NCBI GenBank assembly: GCA_964353255.1
Contig: CAYGVJ010000082.1
Coordinates: forward strand, 1 to 24,787
Direction of reading: 5' to 3'
DNA: 24,787 nucleotides
Origin: VFZS01 sp964353255
GTDB taxonomy: Bacteria > Acidobacteriota > Terriglobia > Bryobacterales > Bryobacteraceae
The position numbers and the translations under genes are program-made. Below, piece by piece: positions 14,372-20,262 of the stretch. The stretch's first letter is position 1; the number at the start of each line of letters is the position of its first letter. The notes under the pieces were generated by a model. It worked only from the letters and a program-made list of their open reading frames with translations, was not told the DNA's origin and ran no database searches.

Positions 14372-15559
14372 ATGAACAGAAGACAGGCGATGAAATCGGC
14401 AGTGCAGGCAGCCGCGGCGGTCTCCGTGCTCCGCGGGGCAAAGGGCGCAGCGCAGCAGATCGGCTCGGGGGTCGCGGCAGCCGAAGGGAACACCATCTAC
14501 GTGAATCCGGCGGCCGGCGCCGACACGAACTCCGGAACGAAGGCGAACCCTCTCCGCACCGTGGCCGAGGCGGCACGGCGCGTCAACCAGAGCAGCGGCA
14601 ACGGCGCGATGACGATCGCTCTCTCCGAGGGCATCTACGCCGTCGGCGAAACGACGCTGCTCAAGCCCGAGCACCGGTCCTTCTCCAAAACGGAGCGTCT
14701 GAGCATTCGCGCCGAGGTGCTTCCGGACGATCCAGAGTGGCATACCGGCCGGATGCCGACGCTCATCCACACCATGCCACTGCCTAAGACGTGGAACGGA
14801 CGGCCCGACCCTCTCGGCGGTGCCGCGGACGGCATGATGATCGAGACCAGTCATGTCACGATTCAGGGTCTGAAGATCCTCGGCCTGCCGGTGGTGGAAA
14901 GCCCGAAACCAGGGCTGATCCAGCGGCTCTACGCGATCAGCCGGCTCCGCCGCGACCTGGAAGACTTGGAAATCGCGCAGTGCCTCTTTGCAGGCGATGA
15001 GGTGACCAACCCCAACCACGTGGCGATCATCGCGAATGGGAACGGGGTGAACGTCCATCACTGCGTCTTTCGCGGCCTGAAGATCTCGGTCGTGTACTGG
15101 ACGCCCGGCAGCAAAGGCCACGCGATGCGGAACTGTCTCTGCCACGATCTGTACGGCAGCGCGGTCTGGACGGCCGGCATCGCGAATGACTTCGATTATC
15201 GAAACAACGTAGTAGAGGGCTGCAATTACGTCTGGACCGCTCAGGGCGGGGCTTCGGCTCTGGCGGGTGCCGGCGGCCGGGGAGGCCGGCAAGGTGCTCC
15301 CGCAGCCGCGGCGCAAGAGCCTGTCCACTACAAAGTGGTTGACAGCTATTTCGCCAACAACAGAAGGCTCACAGGCTCGGGCACCGGAGCCAGGCTCGAA
15401 TACCGGGACATTGATTCGTCGTTCCTGGAACTGGTCGGAACGAAGGTCTCCGAGCAGCCGGTAGCCTTGGAGCGGGATCAGACCAAGCGGAACTACCTGC
15501 ATCCGGCCGCCGGATCGGAAGCGGCCAAGATCGGCGCGGGACTGTTCCAGAAGCCTTGA
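14372..15559 (+). CDS. Tat-exported right-handed beta-helix (pectate lyase-like) protein
   Basis: 395 aa. The leader MNRRQAMKSAVQAAAAVSVL is Tat-like. NTIYVNPAAGADTNSGTKANP is the standard opening of DUF1565/parallel beta-helix proteins, followed by RTVAEAAR and NGAMTIALSEGIYAV. Repeated strand-turn units with VTIQGLKI, LEIAQCLF, VNVHHCVFRGL and DYRNNVVEGC form the coils of the helix. A Gly/Ala-rich insert (ALAGAGGRGGRQGAPAAAA, about residues 297-317) interrupts it. Such folds mostly bind or cleave polysaccharides, but catalytic residues cannot be assigned here. The ATG at 14372 was chosen because it opens the Tat leader. The 150 bp before it hold nothing recognisable. Confidence 0.8.
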   Translation: MNRRQAMKSAVQAAAAVSVLRGAKGAAQQIGSGVAAAEGNTIYVNPAAGADTNSGTKANPLRTVAEAARRVNQSSGNGAMTIALSEGIYAVGETTLLKPEHRSFSKTERLSIRAEVLPDDPEWHTGRMPTLIHTMPLPKTWNGRPDPLGGAADGMMIETSHVTIQGLKILGLPVVESPKPGLIQRLYAISRLRRDLEDLEIAQCLFAGDEVTNPNHVAIIANGNGVNVHHCVFRGLKISVVYWTPGSKGHAMRNCLCHDLYGSAVWTAGIANDFDYRNNVVEGCNYVWTAQGGASALAGAGGRGGRQGAPAAAAQEPVHYKVVDSYFANNRRLTGSGTGARLEYRDIDSSFLELVGTKVSEQPVALERDQTKRNYLHPAAGSEAAKIGAGLFQKP

Positions 15560-15594
15560 AGTACCCCATTCTCAGACAACAGGAGACATCACAT

Positions 15595-16113
15595 ATGAAA
15601 CAGACAGCGTTAATGATTTCCGTACTTTTGCTCGGCGGCTGCGCGGCCGCTTTCGCCCAGAACCCCATTTCCGGCGGCCAGAAGTTCCTCTACAACATGG
15701 TCAAGAACAACATCGTGCGCTCGGCCGAGAAAATGCCGGAGGCGAACTACTCGTTCAAGCCGACGCCCGAGGTACGCGACTTCGGACAGATGATCGGGCA
15801 TGTGGCAGACTCGCAATACTTGTTCTGCTCGGTCGTGCTGGGCAAGCCGAATCCCGCCCCAGGCATCGAGAAGAGCAAGACCGCAAAAGCGGACCTGGTG
15901 CAGGCCCTGAAGGACGCATTTGCCTACTGCGACGCGGCCTATGACGGACTTGCCGACGCCCAGGCCGGCGCCCTGGTGAAGTTCTTCGGCGCCGACCAGG
16001 CCAAAGTGACCATGCTGTCGTTCAATACCGCGCACAACAACGAGCACTACGGCAACATCGTGACGTACCTGCGCATAAAGGGCCTAGTGCCTCCGTCGAG
16101 CGAAAAACGCTAG
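15595..16113 (+). CDS. Exported DinB-like (DUF664/DfsB fold) protein
   Basis: 172 aa with an N-terminal signal (MKQTALMISVLLLGGCAAA). LLGGC is a weak lipobox, so it may be a lipoprotein at Cys16; alternatively cleavage follows AFAQ. The mature part is a four-helix DinB fold with the metal-binding histidine triad: His69 in MIGHVADSQ, and His147 and His151 in AHNNEHYGN. Related cytoplasmic proteins are metal-dependent thiol S-transferases; exported acidobacterial forms have no established role. A good AGGAGA ribosome binding site lies 9 nt before the ATG. The gene is 35 bp after the beta-helix gene and 10 bp before the macrodomain gene, so the run may be one transcript. Confidence 0.85.
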   Translation: MKQTALMISVLLLGGCAAAFAQNPISGGQKFLYNMVKNNIVRSAEKMPEANYSFKPTPEVRDFGQMIGHVADSQYLFCSVVLGKPNPAPGIEKSKTAKADLVQALKDAFAYCDAAYDGLADAQAGALVKFFGADQAKVTMLSFNTAHNNEHYGNIVTYLRIKGLVPPSSEKR

Positions 16114-16123
16114 CAGGCCGCTC

Positions 16124-16927
16124 ATGCAGACTGTGCGGGAGGAGGGCGCTGACAGTGTCCTCCTCCAACTGATCTCGATCTTTGACGGTGGTGAGCCGCA
16201 AGGAAGCCCAGGCAGCTGGCGGCGCCGCCTGACCGCGCTGCTCACGACTCGCAGGACCGCCGAGATACCGGAAGCAGCGTGGCCGTTGCTGCACGAGGTC
16301 TGGAGCCGGGAGTCGAAGGAGAAGCCATTCCAATGTGCGGCCGACCTCCCGCGCCTGACGAATGACGGCCGATGGACGGATTCCCTGTCTCTGTGGCGGG
16401 GCGACATCACCCGCTTGCAGCCGGGGGCGATCGTCAACGCTGCGAACTCCGGGCTGACAGGCTGCTACGTCCCTTTCCACGCGTGTGTGGACAACGCGAT
16501 TCATACCGCAGCGGGCCCGTGGCTGAGAAAGGCTTGCGAGGACATCATGGCGACGCGCGGACGCCCCGAACCTGTGGCCACGGCGACCGTGACAGATGCG
16601 TTCTACCTGCCCTCGAAGTACGTGCTCCATACGGTAGGTCCGATCGTCCAGGGCCGCATTCCGTCGGATGTGGATCGCCAGGCGCTGGCCGGCTGCTATC
16701 GGGCATGCCTCGCGGTGGGCTTGGAACTGGCTCTCGATAGCATCGGATTCTGCGCTATTTCCACCGGCGTCTTCGGTTACCCGAAGCGCGATGCCGCGCT
16801 GGTCTCGCTGGCCGCGATGCGGGAATTCCTCACCGGTCATGGCAACCCGCCCCATCTGATCCTGGTGGCTTTCTCCGAAGCCGACGAGGCCGTCTACAGA
16901 AGAGCCTTCGAGGAGATGACAGCGTGA
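16124..16927 (+). CDS. Zinc-dependent macrodomain protein, ADP-ribosyl hydrolase (Zn-Macro)
   Basis: 267 aa. An N-terminal helical part (1-85) precedes the macrodomain: LWRGDITRL, AIVNAANSGL, then GCYVPFHACVDNAIHTAAGP, with Cys114, His119 and Cys121 as the zinc ligands that define the Zn-Macro class, and Asn124 near the ribose. A second ADP-ribose loop is STGVFGYP. Enzymes of this class, found with class M sirtuins in Firmicutes and fungi, remove ADP-ribose from proteins. The stop codon overlaps the next gene's GTG by four bases, so translation of the pair is coupled. Only a weak ribosome binding site precedes the ATG. The function as ADP-ribose eraser is well supported by motif and partner. 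Confidence 0.92.
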   Translation: MQTVREEGADSVLLQLISIFDGGEPQGSPGSWRRRLTALLTTRRTAEIPEAAWPLLHEVWSRESKEKPFQCAADLPRLTNDGRWTDSLSLWRGDITRLQPGAIVNAANSGLTGCYVPFHACVDNAIHTAAGPWLRKACEDIMATRGRPEPVATATVTDAFYLPSKYVLHTVGPIVQGRIPSDVDRQALAGCYRACLAVGLELALDSIGFCAISTGVFGYPKRDAALVSLAAMREFLTGHGNPPHLILVAFSEADEAVYRRAFEEMTA

Positions 16928-17790
16928 TCCATACGGATCTCTCACCGGGACTGATACGAGACCTGGCTGGCCTCATCGAAGAGGCCGAGTACGTTCTGAT
17001 TGGCGCGGGAGCGGGACTGAGCACGGATGCAGGATACGACTACCTGGAAAGCGTGAAGTTTCTCAAACGTTATCCGTACCTCAAGGATATCGGAGTTCAC
17101 TGCCGCTACCACTCGATCGGTTTCGTATGGCCGACCAAGAGCATGGAATGGGCGTTCTACGCGCGGCAACTGGAAGAGGATCTCTACGGCCCACCGCCGC
17201 ATCCCGAGCCGTACGTTCAGCTCAGACGGTTGACGGACCATGCGGATCGATGGGTCTTCACCAGCAACGCCGACGACCTCTTCCCCCGGCTTGAGTTTGA
17301 CCCGGAGCGGATATGGACCGTCCAAGGCACGTTCGCGAATCTGCAATGTCAGCGGCCATGCTGCGAGGAGGTCTGGGATTCGAGGCCGTACATCGAACGG
17401 CTCCTGCCGTGCGTCGATCTCAAGACGGGAGAGCTGAAAGACCGCTCCGCGGTTCCCGTCTGCCCACATTGCGGCGGCGACATGATGCTGAATGTGCGCG
17501 GCGGGAGCTGGTTCGTAGAAAAGCCGTACAAAAGACAAAGGGCGGCATTCAATGAATGGCTGAAGAGGGCTGCGGCCGGTCGTCTGGTCGTGATTGAGAT
17601 CGGAGCCGGATTCAACACTCCGTCCGTGATCCGCTGGCCCTGCGAGGTGATCACGGCCAGGCACCGCAACGCTCATCTCATCCGGATCAACCCACACCAC
17701 CCGAAGACGCAGTTTTCGGTGGGCGAACGAGCGACCTCCATTGCGATGCGCGCCAGTCCGGTGCTCTCGGTGCTTTCCAAGCCCGCTTAG
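16924..17790 (+). CDS. Class M sirtuin (SirTM), protein ADP-ribosyltransferase
   Basis: 288 aa from a GTG inside the previous gene's stop (GTGA). Sirtuin motifs: GAGAGLSTDAG (27-37) for NAD binding, TSNADDLF with Asn115, and WTVQGTF where Gln134 sits in the position of the deacetylase histidine, as described for class M sirtuins. Zinc-binding cysteines are Cys142 and Cys146/147, with Cys180 and Cys183 in CPHCGG. GAGFNTP (228-234) is the second NAD-contact loop. Family members ADP-ribosylate a lipoyl-bearing GcvH-like protein in Firmicutes. No GcvH-L, LplA2 or reductase gene accompanies it here, so the target is open. Last gene of the cargo element. Confidence 0.92.
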   Translation: MIHTDLSPGLIRDLAGLIEEAEYVLIGAGAGLSTDAGYDYLESVKFLKRYPYLKDIGVHCRYHSIGFVWPTKSMEWAFYARQLEEDLYGPPPHPEPYVQLRRLTDHADRWVFTSNADDLFPRLEFDPERIWTVQGTFANLQCQRPCCEEVWDSRPYIERLLPCVDLKTGELKDRSAVPVCPHCGGDMMLNVRGGSWFVEKPYKRQRAAFNEWLKRAAAGRLVVIEIGAGFNTPSVIRWPCEVITARHRNAHLIRINPHHPKTQFSVGERATSIAMRASPVLSVLSKPA

Positions 17791-17806
17791 AGAACTATTG
17801 CGCACG

Positions 17807-17827
17807 GTGCGGGGCGAATCCCCGCGC
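17807..17827 (+). terminator. GC-rich hairpin near the element's right end
   Basis: GCGGGG (17809-17814) pairs with CCCCGC (17820-17825), with CGAAT as loop; one wobble and one more pair extend it outward. It lies 19 bp after the sirtuin stop and has no T-tract. Confidence 0.35.
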
Positions 17828-17851
17828 GGTACTGAGCGTGTTACGCGCTAT

Positions 17852-17871
17852 CCGGAAACTGACCAACTACC
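17852..17871 (-). repeat. Right terminal inverted repeat of the element
   Basis: Reads CCGGAAACTGACCAACTACC on the plus strand; its complement matches the left end at 18 of 20 positions. Confidence 0.87.
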
Positions 17872-17879
17872 GAGCGACG
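17872..17879 (+). repeat. Target site duplication, right copy (GAGCGACG)
   Basis: Identical to 13194-13201 and directly adjacent to the right inverted repeat. Confidence 0.88.
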
Positions 17880-17977
17880 CGGTCCTGGCGGCTTGGCCTT
17901 CATATCGGATCGTCACCGTATACGTTCCTGACGCGGGCAAATGGGACCATGACTTGAGAATCAGGAGACAGCCGTGA
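17872..17977 (+). pseudogene. DUF4258 toxin-like gene, 3' half, beyond the mobile element
   Basis: In phase with the 5' half at 13078, the frame continues from PSD into AVLAAWPSY and RIVTVYVPDAGKWDHDLRIR, ending RQP. About 25 residues found in DUF4258 proteins between PSY and RIV are missing, part of which (HHVLFAVDVAGDNV) survives in copy 1 at 12620. Rejoined, the pair of halves would encode 73 residues. The stop overlaps the start of zinc-finger copy 2 (GTGA). Confidence 0.85.
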
Positions 17978-18195
17978 CTTGCCGGATTTGCGGCGGGAAC
18001 ATGCAGCAGCGAGTGAGTGACTTGCCTTTCAAGTTGGGGGACCGCTCCATCGTGATCGTGCGAGACCTGCCGGTCATGCAGTGTTCCACGTGTGAGGAGT
18101 ACGTGCTGGCTCACGGGGTGATGCAGCAGGTCGAGCGGATCCTGTCGTCCACCGACGAGCGCGCCGAGATCGAGGTCATCCGCTACGCAGCCTGA
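17974..18195 (+). CDS. YgiT-type zinc finger protein (MqsA N-terminal-like), copy 2
   Basis: 73 aa, GTG start, CRIC and CSTC zinc-binding pairs, almost identical to copy 1 at 12730. Its former partner, the DUF4258 gene, has been split by the mobile element, so the native promoter now lies 4.7 kb away beyond the element. If it is an antitoxin, it now has no toxin. It converges on the sulfatase gene with 14 bp between the two stop codons. Confidence 0.9.
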   Translation: MTCRICGGNMQQRVSDLPFKLGDRSIVIVRDLPVMQCSTCEEYVLAHGVMQQVERILSSTDERAEIEVIRYAA

Positions 18196-18209
18196 CCTTT
18201 CCTCTGCCC

Positions 18210-19763
18210 CTACCCGCCCTTCTTGGGCAGCTTGTCGAACGGCGCCACGCCGCAGCGCGCGGCCCAGCGCTCGTACTGCTGGCTGAGTTCGCGCACCTTG
18301 TCGGGATGCTTGTCCGCCAGGTTGGTCAGTTCGGTGCGGTCGGCTTCCAGATCGTACAGTTCCCAGCCGCCCGGGTGGCGCGAGACCAGTTTCCAGCGGC
18401 CCTGGCGGACGGCCCGGTTGCCTTCGTGCTCCCAAGACAAGAACTCGTGGCCCTGGCGCTGGCGCCCCCGGAAGACCGGCAGCAGGCTCTTGCCTTCCAG
18501 CGGCAGGATCTCCCGCCCCTGGTAGGTCTTTGGATATTCGACGCTGGCCACCTCCAGGCAGGTCGCCATCACGTCGATGATGTGACCGACTTGGTGAGTG
18601 ATCGTGTTCCCGCGCCCCATCACCGCGGGCCAGCGGGCGATGAAGGGGGTGGCGATGCCTCCCTCATGCACCCAATGCTTGTATAGCCGGAAGGGCGTAT
18701 TGCTGGCGTTGGCCCAGGGCAGGCCGTAGCTCATGAATGAATCGGCGCTTCCGGGCGGCACGCCGGGTTTGCCGCGATCCACCTCCTCGGCGCAGCCGCC
18801 GTTGTCGGCCAGAAACATCACCAGGGTGTTCTCCTGGGCGCCGATCTCCGCGAGTTTGCGGAGCACCCGGCCGACGCCCTGGTCCAGACGGTCGATCTGG
18901 GCGGCGTACACGGCCATTTTCAAATCCCGGGCCTCCTTGTCGGCGACCTCCTCCCAGGCCGGAGCGCTGCTGTCGCGCGGGGTGAGCGGCCAGCGCCGCT
19001 CGACGATCCCCAGGCGGATCATCCGCGCGTGGCGCGCTCGCCGCAGGGCGTCCCAACCCAGCCTGTACCTGCCGCGATACTTGGCGATCTCGGCGGGCAG
19101 AGCGTGCAGCGGCCAGTGCGGCGCCGTATAAGCCAGGTAGAGGAAAAACGGCCGGTCCCTCCGGCCATACTCGTCAATGAACTTCAGCGCGTGATCCGTG
19201 AAGGCGTCGGTGATGTAGAAGCCTTCCCGCGGGGGCCTGTAGGGCTGGTCGTCGAGGGCCATCTGGCGGCCCTCATCCAGCCGAAAGTAGTTCGTGGCGC
19301 CGCTGATCAGGCCGAAGTAGCGCTCAAAGCCGCGGTCGGTGGGCCAGTGCGGCCGGTTCTCGCCGACATGCCATTTGCCGGACATGAGCGCGTGATAGCC
19401 GCCCTGGCGCAGGGCCTCGGCGAGGGTGACGCAACGGTCGTTGAGGTAGCCCTGGTAGGAAGGTACCCCGCGATCCGCCACCATGTGCCCCACGCCGGCC
19501 TGGTGGTTGTAGAGTCCGGTCAGCAGCGCGGCCCGCGTAGGGCAGCAGCGCGCAGTGTTGTAAAACTGCGTGAAGCGAACGCCGTGGTGGGCCAAGCGGT
19601 CCAGGTTCGGCGTCGAGATTTCCGAGCCGTAGCAGCCCAGGTCGCTGAAGCCCATGTCGTCGGCCATGATCAGGACGATGTTGGGTCGCGGGCGCGCCGC
19701 CGCGCCTCCCCAGCCGGCCACCGCGCCACCGGCCATTAGACCTAAGGCTTCACGCCGGTTCAT
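18210..19763 (-). CDS. Secreted sulfatase (alkaline phosphatase superfamily)
   Basis: 517 aa. MNRREALGLMAGGAVAGW is a Tat-type leader. PNIVLIMADDMGFSDLGCYG supplies metal-binding Asp35 and Asp36. The sulfatase signature ARCCPTRAALLTG fits CxPxRxxLxTG with Cys73 as the residue converted to formylglycine. SGKWHVG and FLADNGG supply further active-site residues. Length and order match arylsulfatase A-like enzymes; likely substrates are sulfated glycans or small sulfate esters. An activating formylglycine-generating enzyme is not in the window. GGAGAG precedes the ATG. The last 56 bp of this gene are copied at 12972-13027 and the last 20 or so at 12558. Confidence 0.95.
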   Translation of the reverse strand: MNRREALGLMAGGAVAGWGGAAARPRPNIVLIMADDMGFSDLGCYGSEISTPNLDRLAHHGVRFTQFYNTARCCPTRAALLTGLYNHQAGVGHMVADRGVPSYQGYLNDRCVTLAEALRQGGYHALMSGKWHVGENRPHWPTDRGFERYFGLISGATNYFRLDEGRQMALDDQPYRPPREGFYITDAFTDHALKFIDEYGRRDRPFFLYLAYTAPHWPLHALPAEIAKYRGRYRLGWDALRRARHARMIRLGIVERRWPLTPRDSSAPAWEEVADKEARDLKMAVYAAQIDRLDQGVGRVLRKLAEIGAQENTLVMFLADNGGCAEEVDRGKPGVPPGSADSFMSYGLPWANASNTPFRLYKHWVHEGGIATPFIARWPAVMGRGNTITHQVGHIIDVMATCLEVASVEYPKTYQGREILPLEGKSLLPVFRGRQRQGHEFLSWEHEGNRAVRQGRWKLVSRHPGGWELYDLEADRTELTNLADKHPDKVRELSQQYERWAARCGVAPFDKLPKKGG

Positions 19764-19902
19764 AGACTCTCCAGGTGCTCAGTGTACCTGAGTCCGAAGG
19801 ACGCCGTTCACCTGCCTGGTAATTCAATAAGTCGTTTCTTTACCCAAGCTAAACCCGCCGGTTGGCCCTGCCGCTCCCGTGGCCCCCCTAACCTCAAGAC
19901 GC

Positions 19903-19922
19903 GGGTTGGGTTTGCCCAACCC
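19903..19922 (+). other. Stable hairpin before a small open frame
   Basis: GGGTTGGG (19903-19910) pairs perfectly with CCCAACCC (19915-19922) around TTTG. It ends 10 bp before the ATG at 19933. Confidence 0.5.
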
Positions 19923-19932
19923 CGAGGTGAAC

Positions 19933-19983
19933 ATGGAACCAGACCCGATCATTATCATCCTCCCCCCTCCACCGTGGTTGTGA
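19933..19983 (+). CDS. Candidate 16-residue small protein
   Basis: MEPDPIIIILPPPPWL, preceded by GAGGTG 4 nt before the ATG, a good ribosome binding site. It has four isoleucines followed by four prolines and a tryptophan, which is unlike random GC-rich translation but may still be chance. A proline run could stall ribosomes, so it could be a regulatory leader. No homologue is known to me. Confidence 0.2.
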   Translation: MEPDPIIIILPPPPWL

Positions 19984-20092
19984 GGGGAGGCTGAGCCGAC
20001 AGCGACACCGACGCGCAACGCTGGCGCGTGCTTAACCTACGGAAAGATCACCACGACTGCCGCTAGGCAGCATCTGACGACCTGGTATGATT

Positions 20093-20126
20093 CCGGGTGG
20101 CGCCTCCAGCGGAGCCTGCCACCCGG
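20093..20126 (+). other. Long hairpin in intergenic region
   Basis: CCGGGTGGC (20093-20101) pairs with GCCACCCGG (20118-20126); inside it CTCC (20104-20107) pairs with GGAG (20111-20114). Confidence 0.5.
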
Positions 20127-20205
20127 ATCACCAGCCGAACATCCCACCCGACGGCCCTCAGCAAGACAGAAAACAGTAAGAAACCTGAGGTTCTCCCGCC
20201 AAAGT

Positions 20206-20215
20206 CTGGTATCAT
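20206..20215 (+). promoter_or_regulatory. Candidate extended -10 promoter of the CHAT gene
   Basis: CTGGTATCAT contains TGG followed by TATCAT (20210-20215), an extended -10 pattern. A very similar TGGTATGAT lies at 20083-20091. No clear -35 element. The start codon is at 20263. Confidence 0.3.
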
Positions 20216-20224
20216 TCCCTGGTA

Positions 20225-20242
20225 GTACCCCCGAAGGGGTAC
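20225..20242 (+). promoter_or_regulatory. 5' leader hairpin of the CHAT gene
   Basis: GTACCCC (20225-20231) pairs with GGGGTAC (20236-20242) around CGAA, about 20 nt before the ATG and close to the ribosome binding site, so it could influence translation. Confidence 0.35.
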
Positions 20243-20262
20243 CGGCTGGGACGCGAGAGGCC

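Larger units (their letters stand above)
13202..17871 (+). mobile_element. Transposon-like cargo element, 4,670 bp, no transposase
   Basis: The ends are GGTAGTGGGTCAGGTTCCGG (13202-13221) and, read inward from the right, GGTAGTTGGTCAGTTTCCGG (17852-17871): 18 of 20 positions match. Both ends are flanked by GAGCGACG. Taking out the element with one GAGCGACG restores an open frame across the DUF4258 gene (IPSD joined to AVLAAWPSY). It carries five genes on the plus strand: ECF-type sigma factor, beta-helix protein, DinB-like protein, zinc macrodomain and class M sirtuin. None is a transposase or recombinase, so it would need an enzyme supplied elsewhere, or it is the leftover of a larger transposon. 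I cannot assign an IS family from the ends alone. Confidence 0.85.
19764..20262. other. 500-bp intergenic region rich in hairpins
   Basis: Between the divergent sulfatase and CHAT genes no convincing long gene is present. It holds three strong inverted repeats (19903-19922, 20093-20126, 20225-20242), a 17-codon frame at 19933 and two similar TGGTATGATTCC / TGGTATCATTCC sequences at 20083 and 20207 that look like extended -10 boxes or a repeated operator. It could hide a structured RNA; the sequence alone does not show it. Confidence 0.5.

Noticed and set aside
14372..15559. Beta-helix protein as a transposase or tail-fibre gene for the element
   Set aside because: No DDE, HUH or recombinase motif; the Tat leader and the DUF1565-type opening point to an exported carbohydrate-related protein.
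17741..17977. A 78-codon frame running from inside the sirtuin gene to the DUF4258 end
   Set aside because: Only the part after 17870 resembles DUF4258; the upstream part is a shadow of the sirtuin gene and the element's right end.
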